NCBI GenBank assembly: GCA_016648135.1
Contig: JADDOH010024886.1
Location: 1-64,000 of the forward strand
Direction of reading: 5' to 3'
Origin: Agrypnia vestita
Lineage: Eukaryota > Arthropoda > Insecta > Trichoptera > Phryganeidae
Length of the DNA stretch: 64,000 bases
The notes under the pieces are model-generated. The model ran no database searches. It saw nothing but the letters and a program-made list of their open reading frames with translations, and was not told where the DNA came from. Shown here piece after piece: positions 11,448 to 23,028 of this stretch; the first letter of the stretch is position 1; each line of letters opens with the position of its first letter. A program made the translations under genes and the position numbers.

Positions 11448-11700
11448 AAAAAAAAGGTTTTAATCATTTTATTTGAGTTGTATTGGAGAGAATGAATTTT
11501 TTATAACTGATATAAGTTACTGTAATGATAGCTCAACTTTTTGCAAAAACTAAGTCAGAAATGTTGAAAAAAATGCAAACTTTGATATGTATATCTCCGT
11601 AACTATTGATATTAGGTCAGAGTTGCTTGAACAATTTCAACTCATTATCGAGGCAGAAATCCACCTGTAAAGTTCTTTCTGCTAGCTATGAGACACCATG
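11448..11700. mobile_element. Palindromic TA-MITE, half copy (family P)
   Basis: Shares the central and right half of the units at 22616, 35445, 48459 and 62569. Shared text includes TTTTAATCATTTTATTTGA, GATATAAGTTACTGTAATGA, AAAAATGCAAACTTTGAT and AACTATTGATATTAGGTCA. The right end GAGACACC resembles the complement of the GGTGTCTCA end at 47857 and 63887. The left arm is missing. Confidence 0.6.
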
Positions 11701-12136
11701 CATAAACAAAATTTTAGTACTCCGGATAGGAACATGGTAGGTTATCAGCTCCACCAAATCCAGGACGTCTAGCCAGCCACTAATAATTATTTGTAAAATA
11801 ATAAAACATAACTTATTCAATGAATAAAAAGTTTTGATACGACTTATCAGTATTTAAAACGTTATTTTTTTACCGCGCCCGTATGCTTTTATTCTTATCA
11901 AGAGAAAATAAATATTATTGTGAGAAAATTAGCTGTGAAAATGACTGAATAACCAGCACAATTATCTACCGGCGCATTGAGCATGAGCATCGAACACCGG
12001 GCCTTGGTCGCCCGGCGCTCATATCTCTACATGTCTATATTCCTAAGACAGGTCCCGCGAATCCCCGCTAGGAGTTATTCCTTGAACCTCGGCGGAGATA
12101 AATCCTCCCCGGGATGCCCCCAGAGCGCGGTAGGTA
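11701..12136. other. Non-coding flank of the TATCGATA MITE, GC-rich
   Basis: 11960-12136 is GC-rich, and its counterpart across the MITE (12602-12660) is similar in composition. The MITE therefore appears to have inserted into a GC-rich host island. Confidence 0.35.
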
Positions 12137-12144
12137 CCGCGCGA

Positions 12145-12593
12145 TAGGGATGGGTAAAAATATCGATATATCAAAATATCGATATTTATCGAATATCGAT
12201 ATTTTTTTTGATATGTCGATATTTTTTTCTTGGCGACTTTTTTACATTTTTTTTCTGGCGACCTTTTTTTGGGTATCTTTTTTCACTTTTTTCTTGGCGA
12301 CCTTCTTTTTTTTGGTCATCGATATGTTTTTTTTCGATATATCGATAGTTTTTTTCCCGATATATCGATATTTTTTTTCCGAAATATCGATATTTTTTCT
12401 CTGATAATCGATATATTTTTTCCGGTGACTTTTTTTTTTTGGTCGCCAAAAGCTTATTCCCCTTACATTTTTGAAAAAATAATATCGATAAATATCGATA
12501 TATTTTTCGCAATGTATATCGATTACTTTCGATACTTTTTAAAAATATCGATTCGATATATATCGATATTTTTTTTTCATTTACCCATCCCTA
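12145..12593. mobile_element. hAT-like MITE packed with TATCGATA motifs
   Basis: Terminal repeats TAGGGATGGGTAAA at the left and complementing TAGGGATGGGTAAA at the right. Flanks CCGCGCGA (12137-12144) and CTGCGCGC (12594-12601) agree at 6 of 8 positions, consistent with a mutated 8-bp hAT duplication. The 449-bp interior contains at least nine exact TATCGATA octamers plus several one-mismatch versions, and repeated CTTGGCGAC/CTGGCGAC words separated by T-runs. Open frames in both directions here result from the low-complexity composition and are not genes. Confidence 0.75.
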
Positions 12594-12785
12594 CTGCGCG
12601 CCGGCCGGGCAAGGTCGCTGGGATGCGCACAGACAACACCTGCGCGCGCTTCTAGCGACAATCAAACACAGGGACTGTAATAATCGATATTTTAATTAAA
12701 TAAATATTTTATTTTATTTAGAATGTCATATTTCTGGAGATCGTTAATTCTACTACGTACCAAAAGATCATCGTGAAAAGTGATA

Positions 12786-13153
12786 CATTTTTTTTAAATA
12801 AACATAGATGCGAATACGTGTCGCATTGCGTTTTCGCATACTCGATAATGACCTACACTATAATCTTCATTATAAAATAAAAATTACTGTCAAATATTGA
12901 AGGCAACCATGCCGTAAAACTGCTGTGCAGTTTGGCATATGTATGTATGTAATAAGTATCAAAAAATAAATAAATATGAAAATAAAATATCAATATTCTT
13001 ACTATTTTCAAAGTAAACTAAGCGCCTGTGTCAATAGGCAAAATAAAAAATAGAACTGAATAAAAAATAGGACTAACTTCCTGATGTCCTGGAACCACGA
13101 CCACCAGATCACTAATCACTAGGCGAGCTTTATGACCACTACACCAACAAGAT
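12786..13153 (-). mobile_element. tRNA-derived SINE, minus strand, interrupted
   Basis: On the minus strand it starts CTTGTTGGTGTAGTGGTC, then a degenerate B-box region, AGTTAGTCCTATTTT, AATAGTAAGAATATTGAT, and ends with GCGACACGTATTCGCATCT near 12800. The same order occurs in the plus-strand copy at 60551. Between AATATTGAT and GCGACACG this copy has about 155 extra bases, so something else has inserted into it. The A-box-like TATAGTGG/TGTAGTGG word points to a tRNA ancestor. Confidence 0.65.
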
Positions 13154-14500
13154 ATTCAATTTTGCTATTTGCATTTATTGTTATATTTGGATGATCTATA
13201 TAGCGCCGTTTTTGACCAATCTCAAAAATGCCTTACAAAAAATATTTTAATTTAAAAAACAAATTAAAAAACACAACTTACTTGCTAAAGAACTTATTTA
13301 TACAAATAATGGAATTGAAGGCTAAAATTATAGTTCAGAGGGCCGGGAAAAATTAGGTGTTTTCCCGGAGTGTATACTTGGAGTGGAGGCATTAGGTACC
13401 TACTGTTTTAAGTTTTGTATGATTGCCTAAATAGGTGCGTCTTTAGTTGTATTTTCATCTGTGTTAAGCTGTCTGTTTGTCTCAGTTTGTTTGGTAATTT
13501 ATTCCATAATTTATTTCCAGCCACCTAAAAATTGTTTTTTTACGTAAACGAGGCAATCGTATAAATTAGCGGTCATTTCCGTATGGAAGTTATACGTTAT
13601 ACAATACTTTTCATAAAGTAAGATGAAAAATACTAAGAGATATTCAGACTAATAGTTAATTTTCCAGCATTTATTCGTTGAAATTTTCAGTGTTTATTAT
13701 TTTCACGTGCGTATCACATGTCAGTATAGGTACTTTTTACGTACTTGTAATTTGTGCGTTGCGTAAATAAAAAAACTTCATTATAGCAAATGCTCGTACA
13801 TCAAAATCTGCCTGTACACGGATTTAAAAAAAAAAATTAAAACATAATGTGAATTTTCTCTTACAGTTAAACTGCTAAAAATGTGTACGCTAACTGGAGT
13901 CGTGATGTGATCAAATTTTATTACAATAGTTAACCTTCGCAGCTAAAATAGTTACTGTGTCCCTGCTCACGCGCAATCACAGCTAATATTTTTTTCTTTA
14001 CAAACTCGCTCTTTGAAAGATGAAGTGCGCGCGTGATATGTAATTGTACAAAGCCTCTTATGCTACATGAATCTTCGCTCACAGCATCCAACTCCCGCAT
14101 TTGCCCTCGGGTCTATTATACCATCATTAGCATATACATTATTAATATCAAGACGCGGCAAAACCTACTGCATGACGCTATTCTTTATTGTTCGAATTAT
14201 TCAAGTTACGATCATCCTTTTCAATAAACACTCACGCTCGTGAACACTTATAATTTTATTGTGGAGTGTATTAAAATAAAGTTTTCTGAGAGCTTTCAGT
14301 GTAACAAATAATTAGTATTAATTAAAATTATTACGAGAAATAAAACAATAGATGCTCGAGGATAACATGGAAAAAGCTTCGAAAAACTGAAGTGTTCTGG
14401 AAAATTGTCTAGTGTCGAGACTATGTATAAAGTATTAAACAGTCATTGCATATGTTTGGATGATACGTGGTGATTCCCAAAAAAGTTTTTTGCATATATG
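13154..14500. other. Non-coding, no feature recognised
   Basis: AT-rich sequence without repeat arms or motif-bearing frames. The open frame at 14033-14227 has no recognisable content. Confidence 0.3.
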
Positions 14501-14720
14501 CAGGGTATAAAAGCAAAGGCAGCAATATCCAAAAAATAAAAAATAAAATTGTCACAGAGGATTACTAATTTAAAATGTACCTACTGAATTCTAGATTTTA
14601 TGTATCTATCCCTTCCGTAATCATATTTAGTATCAATTTATAGATTATGTTTCCCATAAAATCTCGAATTCAGTACATTATAAACTATTAATCCTCGAGA
14701 CTGCATTTAATTTTTTTTTA
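14501..14720. mobile_element. TATAAAAG-ended MITE, partial copy (family T)
   Basis: The left end CAGGGTATAAAAGCAAAGGC and the following GCAGCAATATCC match the unit at 45555. The right half (ATTCAGTACATT, then TAATCCTCGAGACTGCATT) is also recognisable, but the last 35 or so bases of the right arm are missing. Confidence 0.6.
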
Positions 14721-16090
14721 ATCTTTCATAAACTTTTCCTTCTACATCCCTTTCCTGACTCGTTATTATTTAACTAGCTATAACCCATAAAATTGACATA
14801 AATTTTCTCTATACTTTTGCCGCAAATTAAGACTTGTACATAAAGAATTATACAATTTTTCATATAACTCTTAATTATTTACGCCGCCCGGTGGTGTTAG
14901 CGACAGACATTGCGACGTAGAGAATTATGCATTTTTTTGATTTCAATAATTTAACATTATTTAACACAATTTAACAGTATTCTTATATGGAATGTTTGGG
15001 ACTGCACAAACCTCCCCACATACTGGAATAAAGTTTTATTTATTTATTTAATACCTCATTTTATATATTTCAACATTATTTGTGCCATCTGGTAGCATTA
15101 GTGAAGGACATTGTTACATAGAGAATTATGTATTTTTATATCCATATGATATTAAGCTTCTTCTTTTAGAAATATATTTTGCAACGTTATATCGTTTTGC
15201 TAAATTACTTATCTCAACATTTTAAGTTGTAAGTTATAAAATAGTTTGTGATGTATCGTTTGATTAATATAGAAGAAGATTCAATTCAGATAAAAGCAAC
15301 ACCAACACTATACTACAGAAATAGTTAAACACGTGTGGTAAAATTATTAATTGTTTGTGGTAAAATATCTATTTCATTTTCAATTTCAAAAGGCACACAC
15401 ATCTCGCTATACACCACCACGCCAGAAGAACACTCCTCCAGCGACAAATGATGCATTCAGCTGCATTTCCGCATCATTCTCGAGATGACTCGAGGGCCAT
15501 TATCGTTCATTATCGATTGCACACAACACCTTCAAAGATGTTCCTGCACGAAGGGTTACATGGTCATTGACGGCACCGCCCAGCGATGGACGCAGCCTTA
15601 TGTCATTATCCTATGCCGCTGAGGCGAGGCGGTCGTGATGCCATTACGTCAGGTGGACGCAGTCTGGTTTTGCAATTCGAGCTGCTTATTTATTTATTTA
15701 CGAGAAACTAACAGTGTAAATAAAAACCAGGCTACATAGGAATATTAAATAGTACATAGGCAATCTTACTAATTTGTACATTATTATGTATTAAAATATA
15801 ACAACAATAACTTAACAATACGTGTCCAAAAAATGAACAAGAGAGTCAAATAATTAAAGGTAAAAGAGGAATCATGAATGGGAACGGGACGGAGACGGAA
15901 TGGAGACGGGAAGGAAAAAAATATCAAAAGAAATATAGCATAAGATGATAAAGCTACCCGAACTTTAAGTATTCTTGTCTCAATAGAGCACGGTCAACCA
16001 AACATGACCGTATTCTGAGAATAAGACGATTGTTATCCCAACACTAAAAAAATAGACAAGACATAGATTTACAACAGTCCGCCTTATTCG
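14721..16090. other. Non-coding stretch with GC-rich island at 15408-15680
   Basis: 14880-15130 holds two copies of a roughly 60-bp sequence centred on TAGAGAATTATG (14918 and 15119). 15408-15680 is GC-rich and non-repetitive, with motifs such as GCCATTATCGTTCATTATCG; it is a candidate conserved non-coding element. 15685-15790 starts with TTATTTATTTATTTA and may be the 3' tail of a minus-strand LINE. Confidence 0.35.
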
Positions 16091-16803
16091 GTGATTATTA
16101 CCCCAACACTCAAAAATAGACGTGACGTATTAATTTACGCCCGTGTAATTACTTAATTCATTCACATTAACGATTTTTTAAACTAAAAAAAGGTACATCA
16201 ATATTTTGTTACATATAAGTGGCTTGTAATATCAGACCTGAACGATGTCTGAGTGTTCTTAAAAAATATCTGTTTATTTAATGTCAAAGCGATATTTCTA
16301 TCATCACGCATACTCAATTGCATTGCGGTTCACTGCAATTTGGAGCTTTGTCTAAAATATTAGTTTTTTATGAGTGGTGTAGTGTCTGTGGAATGGATGA
16401 AGGAGAGCGAACTAGATGCGGAGCGAGAAAGAGCACGCAAGGCCGGCTGGGTCGGCGTGAAAGCAGACTGATTTGAACCACCGTGTACTACGGTCCGCGC
16501 GCCATAGTATCTATCTTATATTGTATAAAGTGATCCCAATAAAAGCTGTAACTGCACACCGAGTAATATTGGAACCCATCCTCCGTAAGAAGACAAAGAC
16601 ACAACAAATATCATATAACATAAATATTTTGAAAGTTAGCAGAAATCAGTTTGTTTCACACACATTTACTAATTTCTTCATTCAAAGAGTTCAAATATTA
16701 AATTAAAACCAATATTTTAATTATTATTATTACAATGATAGTAATATTAACTTTTGACAGATGTCTTGACGTGTCTCTATTTTTGATCTGGGGTAACAAT
16801 CAC
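16091..16803. mobile_element. Candidate TIR element of about 710 bp
   Basis: The left arm GTGATTATTACCCCAACACT followed by CAAAAATAGACGTGACG pairs with the complement of the right end, GTGATTGTTACCCCAGATC followed by AAAAATAGAGACACGTCA. A partial extra copy of the left arm precedes it near 16028-16060. No transposase is visible, and the open frame at 16473-16706 shows no domain. Target duplication is not clear. Confidence 0.5.
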
Positions 16804-17324
16804 TAAATAACTAACTTGTTATTTTCAGAGCTGATCAAGGATATTATTTTAATATTTCATTATCTTTGATGTCCTCCGTGACTCACATTAATCCTTCCGT
16901 ATAGGCAGTATAGCCATCCCCTGTAGCGGGTATACCGAGCTAATTAAATCTGTAATATTTCCGTAAATGCACCTAATAAATACTTAATATTTCAGCCAAT
17001 CCTTAAAATGATATTTGGGCTCATTAATTATTAGCAATAATCACAATCACAATCTCCACCCTACACCCTTACATATTCAATTTTCGCAACAGTTATTGTG
17101 CGTCTGTCCTGACGAAGATTCAATGACATCGAAACTACTTATTCATTAAAAAAATATGTAATCGAAATAATCCACGTAGTTATGAGTTTTGTCTGAAATT
17201 AATTAATGCTTATTGACGATAACTTTGCAGTGAAAAGGATAACAAAAGATAATAATTGTATATCCCTCACTTATTAAATGTAGAGAGGTAAGGATAAAGT
17301 CCTGTTGTATGGGATCTTATGAAA
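16804..17324. other. Non-coding, no feature recognised
   Basis: AT-rich, nothing supported. Confidence 0.3.
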
Positions 17325-17463
17325 GCTCCGATTATATTATTATCTGAATCATATATTTATCAGGTAAATTATATTATTATTATCTCCGATTATATTATTA
17401 TCTGAATATATATAATATAGCTCCGATTATATTATTATCTGAATCATATATTTATCAGGTAAA
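17325..17463. repeat. Local tandem duplication
   Basis: The phrase CTCCGATTATATTATTATCT followed by GAAT occurs three times, two of them continuing into CATATATTTATCAGGTAAA. The unit is about 50-60 bp and variably truncated. Confidence 0.7.
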
Positions 17464-18818
17464 ACTGTACGACCTTAAGGATTTTAAAATGATTGGCTTC
17501 GTATGTTTATTTTACATTAAATATTCTTAATAGTTCACATCACGGTATTGAAAGGTTCAATATAACGGCATTGAAAAGGTTAATTAACGTAAAAAATAAC
17601 GATTTTTGAACAAATTACTGCCCCAATGACAATAAATTTAAATGCGTGTTTGATATTCATGTGGAGGTGTTTAATTTAGTTTTATTGTGTACACAACAAA
17701 AAATTAATATGAAATGTTGTGATTTTGCCGTGTTGGTGTTGCCCACTACCTCCAATTAAGTGATTTTTCAAAGCATAATTTGAGCCAGGTGGAAAAAACA
17801 CGAAATCAGCACATACGAAAATAAAGAATCGGCGTAATTAATTACAGATGATACGATTTCCACATCTAAATGATTCATTACACGAGTGAGGATTTTTTGC
17901 ACAAATGGTTATTGCAATATTAAAATATTCTGGATATAGGATTATATAATCTCTCTTATATGGTTTATTACCGGTATTATAAAATGTCTTTTAATAAACG
18001 GTGAGTAAATTACGAAATAATTATTGAATATAAATAAATAATTATTTAATTAGCATTATTGTGTGGTGATGTTGCGTTAGGTGTTTTGATATAATATGGC
18101 GTTATTTAATATTTTATTTTCTAAAAATTTTCTTTTGGGGAACGTATTTTGTCCACTAAAATGCAGTCCGACGACCGAGATACGTGGTAGTCTCAGGAGC
18201 TGTGTTTGTTGAATATAAAACAGGTATAAAAATTCTCAATCCTTTTTAATAAGTTTATATTTACCTGGTAACATCATGCAAACGAAGAAATAAAAAAATC
18301 ATAAATTTTTTCATATTCGTTCACATTCACTTTTATTTGAATTTTTAGTTTTAAAGTTGTCTATCTTGAGAAATTATGAACAATTTAACGGAAGTTCTTT
18401 TTAAATCCTTTTTATTACATCACCGCTGGTTTTGTGGAAAAATCTTGGAAGTGAAAATTAACACCCTTCCTGTCATCCAATCGAGCTGAAATTTTGCACA
18501 TCGACTTGATGTCGTTGGCAATACATTTGGGCTCACACGTACGCAAAAAAAAGCAAATTTATCTCACGTGTTCGGGCAAGTACCTACTTTCTGGAAGTAT
18601 TTTAAAATTATTTAAATCGTGGACACTTTGGAATTTATCTCTATTTAAAATTTCTACGGAACAATAGCTGGTTATTATTCTGTAAAAAAAATATTTAATA
18701 ATTATTATTTTAAAAAAGATTTATAATGAAAAATATGTTTTGATGGGTTACCTGCTAAATCATGAAATAATAATTACGAACGTTAGGTCCAATAAAGTGC
18801 AATATGTCAGCATAAGAG
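17464..18818. other. Non-coding; diverged fragment of family X near 18470
   Basis: ATCCAATCGAGCTGAAATTTT at about 18477-18497 matches a conserved phrase of the family X repeats at 19478, 48950 and 56268, but the rest is too diverged to delimit. Otherwise AT-rich and featureless. Confidence 0.35.
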
Positions 18819-18965
18819 CGGGTTGTTTGATCAGTGGTAATTGTAATAGTTAAGCAAAAAGCATACATTTTTGCTATTTCCACCAATGAAATAATCCGTT
18901 TTCTTAAAAACCTATGATTTTTTTCTTAACTATTACCATTACCACTGATCAAACAACCGACCCTT
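18819..18965. mobile_element. Foldback MITE of about 147 bp
   Basis: GGGTTGTTTGATCAGTGGTA followed by ATTGTAATAGTTAAG pairs with a right end complementing to GGTTGTTTGATCAGTGGTAA followed by TGGTAATAGTTAAG. The arms are about 38 bp with very few mismatches. A related fragment (TATTTGATCAGTAGTTAAG) lies near 9520-9540. Confidence 0.75.
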
Positions 18966-19477
18966 ACTCCGTATTCTGCTTTGGTCCATGCGTTATCAGT
19001 TGTTCCTTTGAGCTAGGAAAACAAAGTCTTTAATATTCGCGCATCTTAAAAGTATGAGAAATGTTAGGATAACGTTGCGTTTCAATCACGTAAAGTCACA
19101 TTCCCTTTCAGGAAATGCGGCAAGAAATTATATGAAATGCATGACCTTACATATTTATGATTTCCACAGTCCAACCAAACTTCACAATAGCAGAGGTTTG
19201 AGAATGCAATTGTAAAACTGGTGATCAGAAATAATAACCCGTGCAAGCAAAGAAGCCGCCTATGCTATGATGCGAGGTATTCAAGAAGAACTGGTAAAAT
19301 CAGAGAAACTAGTCATTTAGTTAGGAATCAACTTTTTGTTGAAATTCGATTAAAAAAATACTTACTCTTACGCAAAGAATGTTGCGAAAATTATTTCAAT
19401 ATTTAAACCACTTTTGTGCAAATATTTTTTTTTCTTATTTTAAACGTAACACACATGAAACACAATAGTTTTTACTC

Positions 19478-19990
19478 CCTTTCTTTTATTTTAACTCGTA
19501 GCGTCTGCTTGTCTGCCGAAAAAACTTTGGATCGATTTTTAACCCTTTTCCCGTGATCAAATCGAGCTGAAACTTTGCAGCCAGACTCGTGGCAACGATA
19601 AAAATCGTCTAACAAATTTTTGTTTAAAAAATTTAATTATAGTATAATTTTAGATTTTTCGAAATTTTAAAGGTTTTTTTCAAATTGAAAACCATACAAA
19701 TGAGAAAGGAGCTCGACGCGTGGAGAAGGCACGAAACCTGTTTCAACTAGTCTGACTCGAGCCATGGGTCCGATCAGACGGTTTCGCCGACTCCGTACCC
19801 CCCTATACCAATTATTACGTCTTCAATATTCTATAAGTTTTAAGGATAATAATATCATGTATATTATTAGATTTTTCCACATGAACTTAAAGCAAGAGTA
19901 ATATGTCGATAGAATATCAAATTGGAAACAATGCAAATGAGAAAGGGAGTGTAATAAAAACTTGGTTTTTATGGGTTAGTTTTTTAACAA
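19478..19990 (-). repeat. ACTCCC-ended repeat, family X, copy 1
   Basis: Starts TTTTTACTCCCTTTC and ends near GAAAGGGAGTGTAATAAAAA followed by CTTGGTTTTTATGGGTTA. Conserved internal phrases include AACCCTTTTCCCGTGATC and AATCGAGCTGAAACTTTGCA. Compared with the copies at 48950 and 56268 it contains about 230 extra bases, flanked on both sides by a near-identical phrase (AAATGAGAAAGGGAG-like). The element class is undetermined. Confidence 0.65.
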
Positions 19991-21113
19991 TTTTTAGTTG
20001 AGGAATATTAAAAAAATTGACTTTCTTAATACAAATTTTCTCGATCATTAATTTGTTTCATGTTAAAGTTTTTATTGGCATATTGAAGGTATAAAACGCG
20101 TCTAATAAATTGAATACTCAAGTAGGTACTTAAGATTTTTCTACATAATCATGGTTCGTATTATGAACGTATAATATAATATATAATATATACGCGATAT
20201 AACTATACACATTTTAATTAATTTTTATATATCCCTAATTTTTTGTGAAAAAGAATTTGGTTAGGTTAAATACAATATTTTTAAATTATATTATTTTTCA
20301 CACGCAAAAATTAGACTCAATTTTTAGAAATTAATAAATTTACTATGAATAGGTACTTAATGCTTAGACCAGAAATGCACACATTTCTGGTCTATTTAAT
20401 TGATTTGTGTCATTTTAACAATCACGTCTTGCTATATATAACACTTCGTCAATTTTGAGGAAAAAACATTAAATAATTTGAGCACTAATTTTATTTTAAA
20501 ATTTGATATAAATCAGTTTCTTTTACACACATCTGCTAATTTCTTCATCTAAAGAGTAGAAATTAAATTAAAACCAATATTTCCGCTATACTGAGAAATT
20601 TGTTAATACTCATACAAAAATTACGGGTGCAAAAATATGTCCCGTCTATTTGGTATTAGGATATTATCACGATGTTATTATCCTGAGAATAAGGAGGAAT
20701 ATCTAGTACACTTTTACTGTAATTATATAATCATATTATCACAAAAAATGTTGACAAAGTACAATCATAAAAGAAAAAATATTAATTTATCAAACGATTC
20801 GACATTTATCAGAAAATTTTAACGAAAATGTTTGCGAATAATCCTGCAAACTGTTTTTGGTGACTGCACAAATTTGAATAATCGGACGCTACCCAGGCAT
20901 CCAACAGAGACGGTGTTCCACCTAAAAATAATTAATTATTGGCCAATCAACAATCAGATAGCAATTTCAATCCAAATCCAATCGCGGTCAATTTCAACTG
21001 CCCAACTGGGACTGGACGCCATCGAGATAGATACAGGCATTTCAACTGTGACATAAATGTTGTATTTCGTTTTCACAAAATAAAGTTCTGTGACTTAACA
21101 AAACATATGCAGG
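19991..21113. other. Non-coding, no gene recognised
   Basis: 20160-20220 is an AT-repeat patch. 20822-21090 is GC-richer and non-repetitive, with an open plus-strand frame that I could not assign. Nothing else supported. Confidence 0.3.
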
Positions 21114-21828
21114 GTGTCCCAGGTTTAGAAGGTCACAACTAAAAAATACATCCCAAACAAATAAACAGCCCATAAAAAGTTATCTTCACATAGCCGATAG
21201 CTCTTCTTTTCAAATCGTTACTTGGTACTTACATTAAACATGTTTTGTCTGAAACTAAACAAAAAAGATAATATAATATTATTTCAATTACCCGTGTACA
21301 CAAAAAATGGAAGCTTATGCAGTATGTCTAAGTGATATTTGTGACTATTTATTATCACAGCACACGCTAATTGCAAATTTTCAACATGATAGATTTTTGT
21401 TCTAATGATATAAATTTTTCCTTTGTGAGTGATTATCACTCACCACACACAAAAAACATTACTGATTATTATTAATATTTATTAGTTGGTTATCATTGTT
21501 GAAAAAAAAATCTATGTATTTACCTATTAAATAAAAAAATGTATGTCAATATGGGTATATGAATGTGAAATGATATGTTTTTGTGAATATTCATGTATAT
21601 GGATGCACTTATACGTACCTATATTTATTTTTCTCGGGAACGTGCCCTAGGGCCAGTTGAGTGGCAATATAAAGCAAAAAAATCTAAAATGTTGTATTTG
21701 ATATAAACCAATGTAAATATGGAATCTCATATAATTTTATTTATCTATATATATATTTATACTGACTGCTTGATGTTCTCTAACCGAATGCTAACGTTTG
21801 AACTGCTGTCTCTGGGATATCCTGTATA
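21114..21828. mobile_element. Candidate TIR element with CAGGGTGTCCCAG ends
   Basis: The left end CAGGGTGTCCCAG pairs with a right end complementing to CAGGATATCCCAG. The interior is AT-rich and non-coding. The arms are only about 13 bp with two mismatches and no target duplication was confirmed, so this could be chance or two different elements. Confidence 0.35.
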
Positions 21829-22613
21829 AAACACGCGTTCACGAAATCTGATCATCTCTTTTGGTTTACAAATGAAATCTAATTATTGAAAATTCTCGAG
21901 TAAAAAATAGGATTCCTACCTAATGGATTTCGTTTTGTAACCCGCCCATAGACCGAGCCGAGATGAATCCAGAACGCATTTAGCCAGGTAAATTATGATA
22001 CTTTATAATAATATTGTTCTTACATGACGAAAGCGTATTTGAGGGGTCATGATCCGGTGGTTGATTGACTTCAATAAAATACGCGGAGTTCACGGCCGAT
22101 TTTTTTTTCATTTTCTTTTTTGCAAAATCAAAAATCCCAACAATGAGTACACGCGGACCGGCGGTATTCCGTGATTAGCATCGCGGTGCAATCACTTAGG
22201 TGATGATTAATGCTCAGAAAAAATGGTCACTACGTATCCTGGACCCTGGTCGACGAAAATAAAATGTGTGTTGCCATTAATCAAATTATTTTTTTAATTT
22301 ATTGTTGTAACTCGTTAATTTCATCGGGTACAATGTACTCACGAGCATATGGGAACAAACGCATATTTATATATGTAGATTTTCTTGTAAGTAGGCACAC
22401 CACATTTTAATTTGTTTAAATGCGAAATAATTTGCGTCTTTATAATTTTATGATAACTATTATTTTATTATAAAGGATTTGCCCACGATGTATACAATAA
22501 TATATTATTTGGATTGTCAATTAAAAATAGTATATAAATTAAAAATTTACGATTTAGAATTCGCGGAAATTATAGATACTTGTCTATTGTAGGCGGTAAA
22601 CTGATTTCCTCTA
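21829..22613. other. Non-coding, no feature recognised
   Basis: AT-rich with a short GC-richer patch near 22140-22200. Nothing supported. Confidence 0.3.
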
Positions 22614-22615
22614 TA

Positions 22616-23026
22616 CAGGGTTATTTGTAAAACTTATTTTTTGTAAAACGTTGGACTATCATTACAGCATATATCGAATATGAAAACTTCATTCCTTTAA
22701 TACAATTCAAATAAAATAATAAAACCTTCGAATTCCAATTGGAAAACATTCCAATTGTAATTTTTTCAGGGTTTTTATCATTTTATTTAACTTGTATTGA
22801 AACAAATGAGTTTTTCGTAATCGATATAAGTTTTTGTTACGATAGTCCAACGTTTTACAAAAAATAAGTAAGAAATATTGAGCAAAAATGCAAACTTTGT
22901 GTGATATCTGTTGTTGCATATCTCCATAACTATTGGTCATGGTCATGATAGCTTGAACATTTTCAACTCATAATCAAGGCAGGAACATAGTCCTGCGAGG
23001 TTATTAATGTTTTACAAATAACCCTG
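22616..23026. mobile_element. Palindromic TA-MITE (family P)
   Basis: CAGGGTTATTTGTAAAAC at the left mirrors GTTTTACAAATAACCCTG at the right, with TA on both outer sides (22614-22615 and 23027-23028). The right arm is long (AACCTCGCAGGACTATGTTC read outward-in) and the left arm is internally deleted relative to the copy at 62569. TA duplication and lack of coding capacity suggest mobilisation by a Tc1/mariner-type transposase. The 79-residue open frame in it recurs in other copies and is not a gene. Confidence 0.8.
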
Positions 23027-23028
23027 TA

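Noticed and set aside
12114..12655. Three open frames of 96-141 residues
   Set aside because: They are translations of the TATCGATA/T-run MITE on both strands, very rich in F or K, and not genes.
20939..21142. Open frame with NCPTGTGRHRDRY that loosely recalls a chitin-binding (peritrophin) domain
   Set aside because: The cysteine spacing does not fit the domain, only two cysteines are nearby, and no splice sites support an exon.
22707..22946. 79-residue minus-strand frame similar to one at 62850-63125
   Set aside because: The similarity arises because both lie in the same arm of palindromic family P; this is repeat DNA, not a conserved protein.
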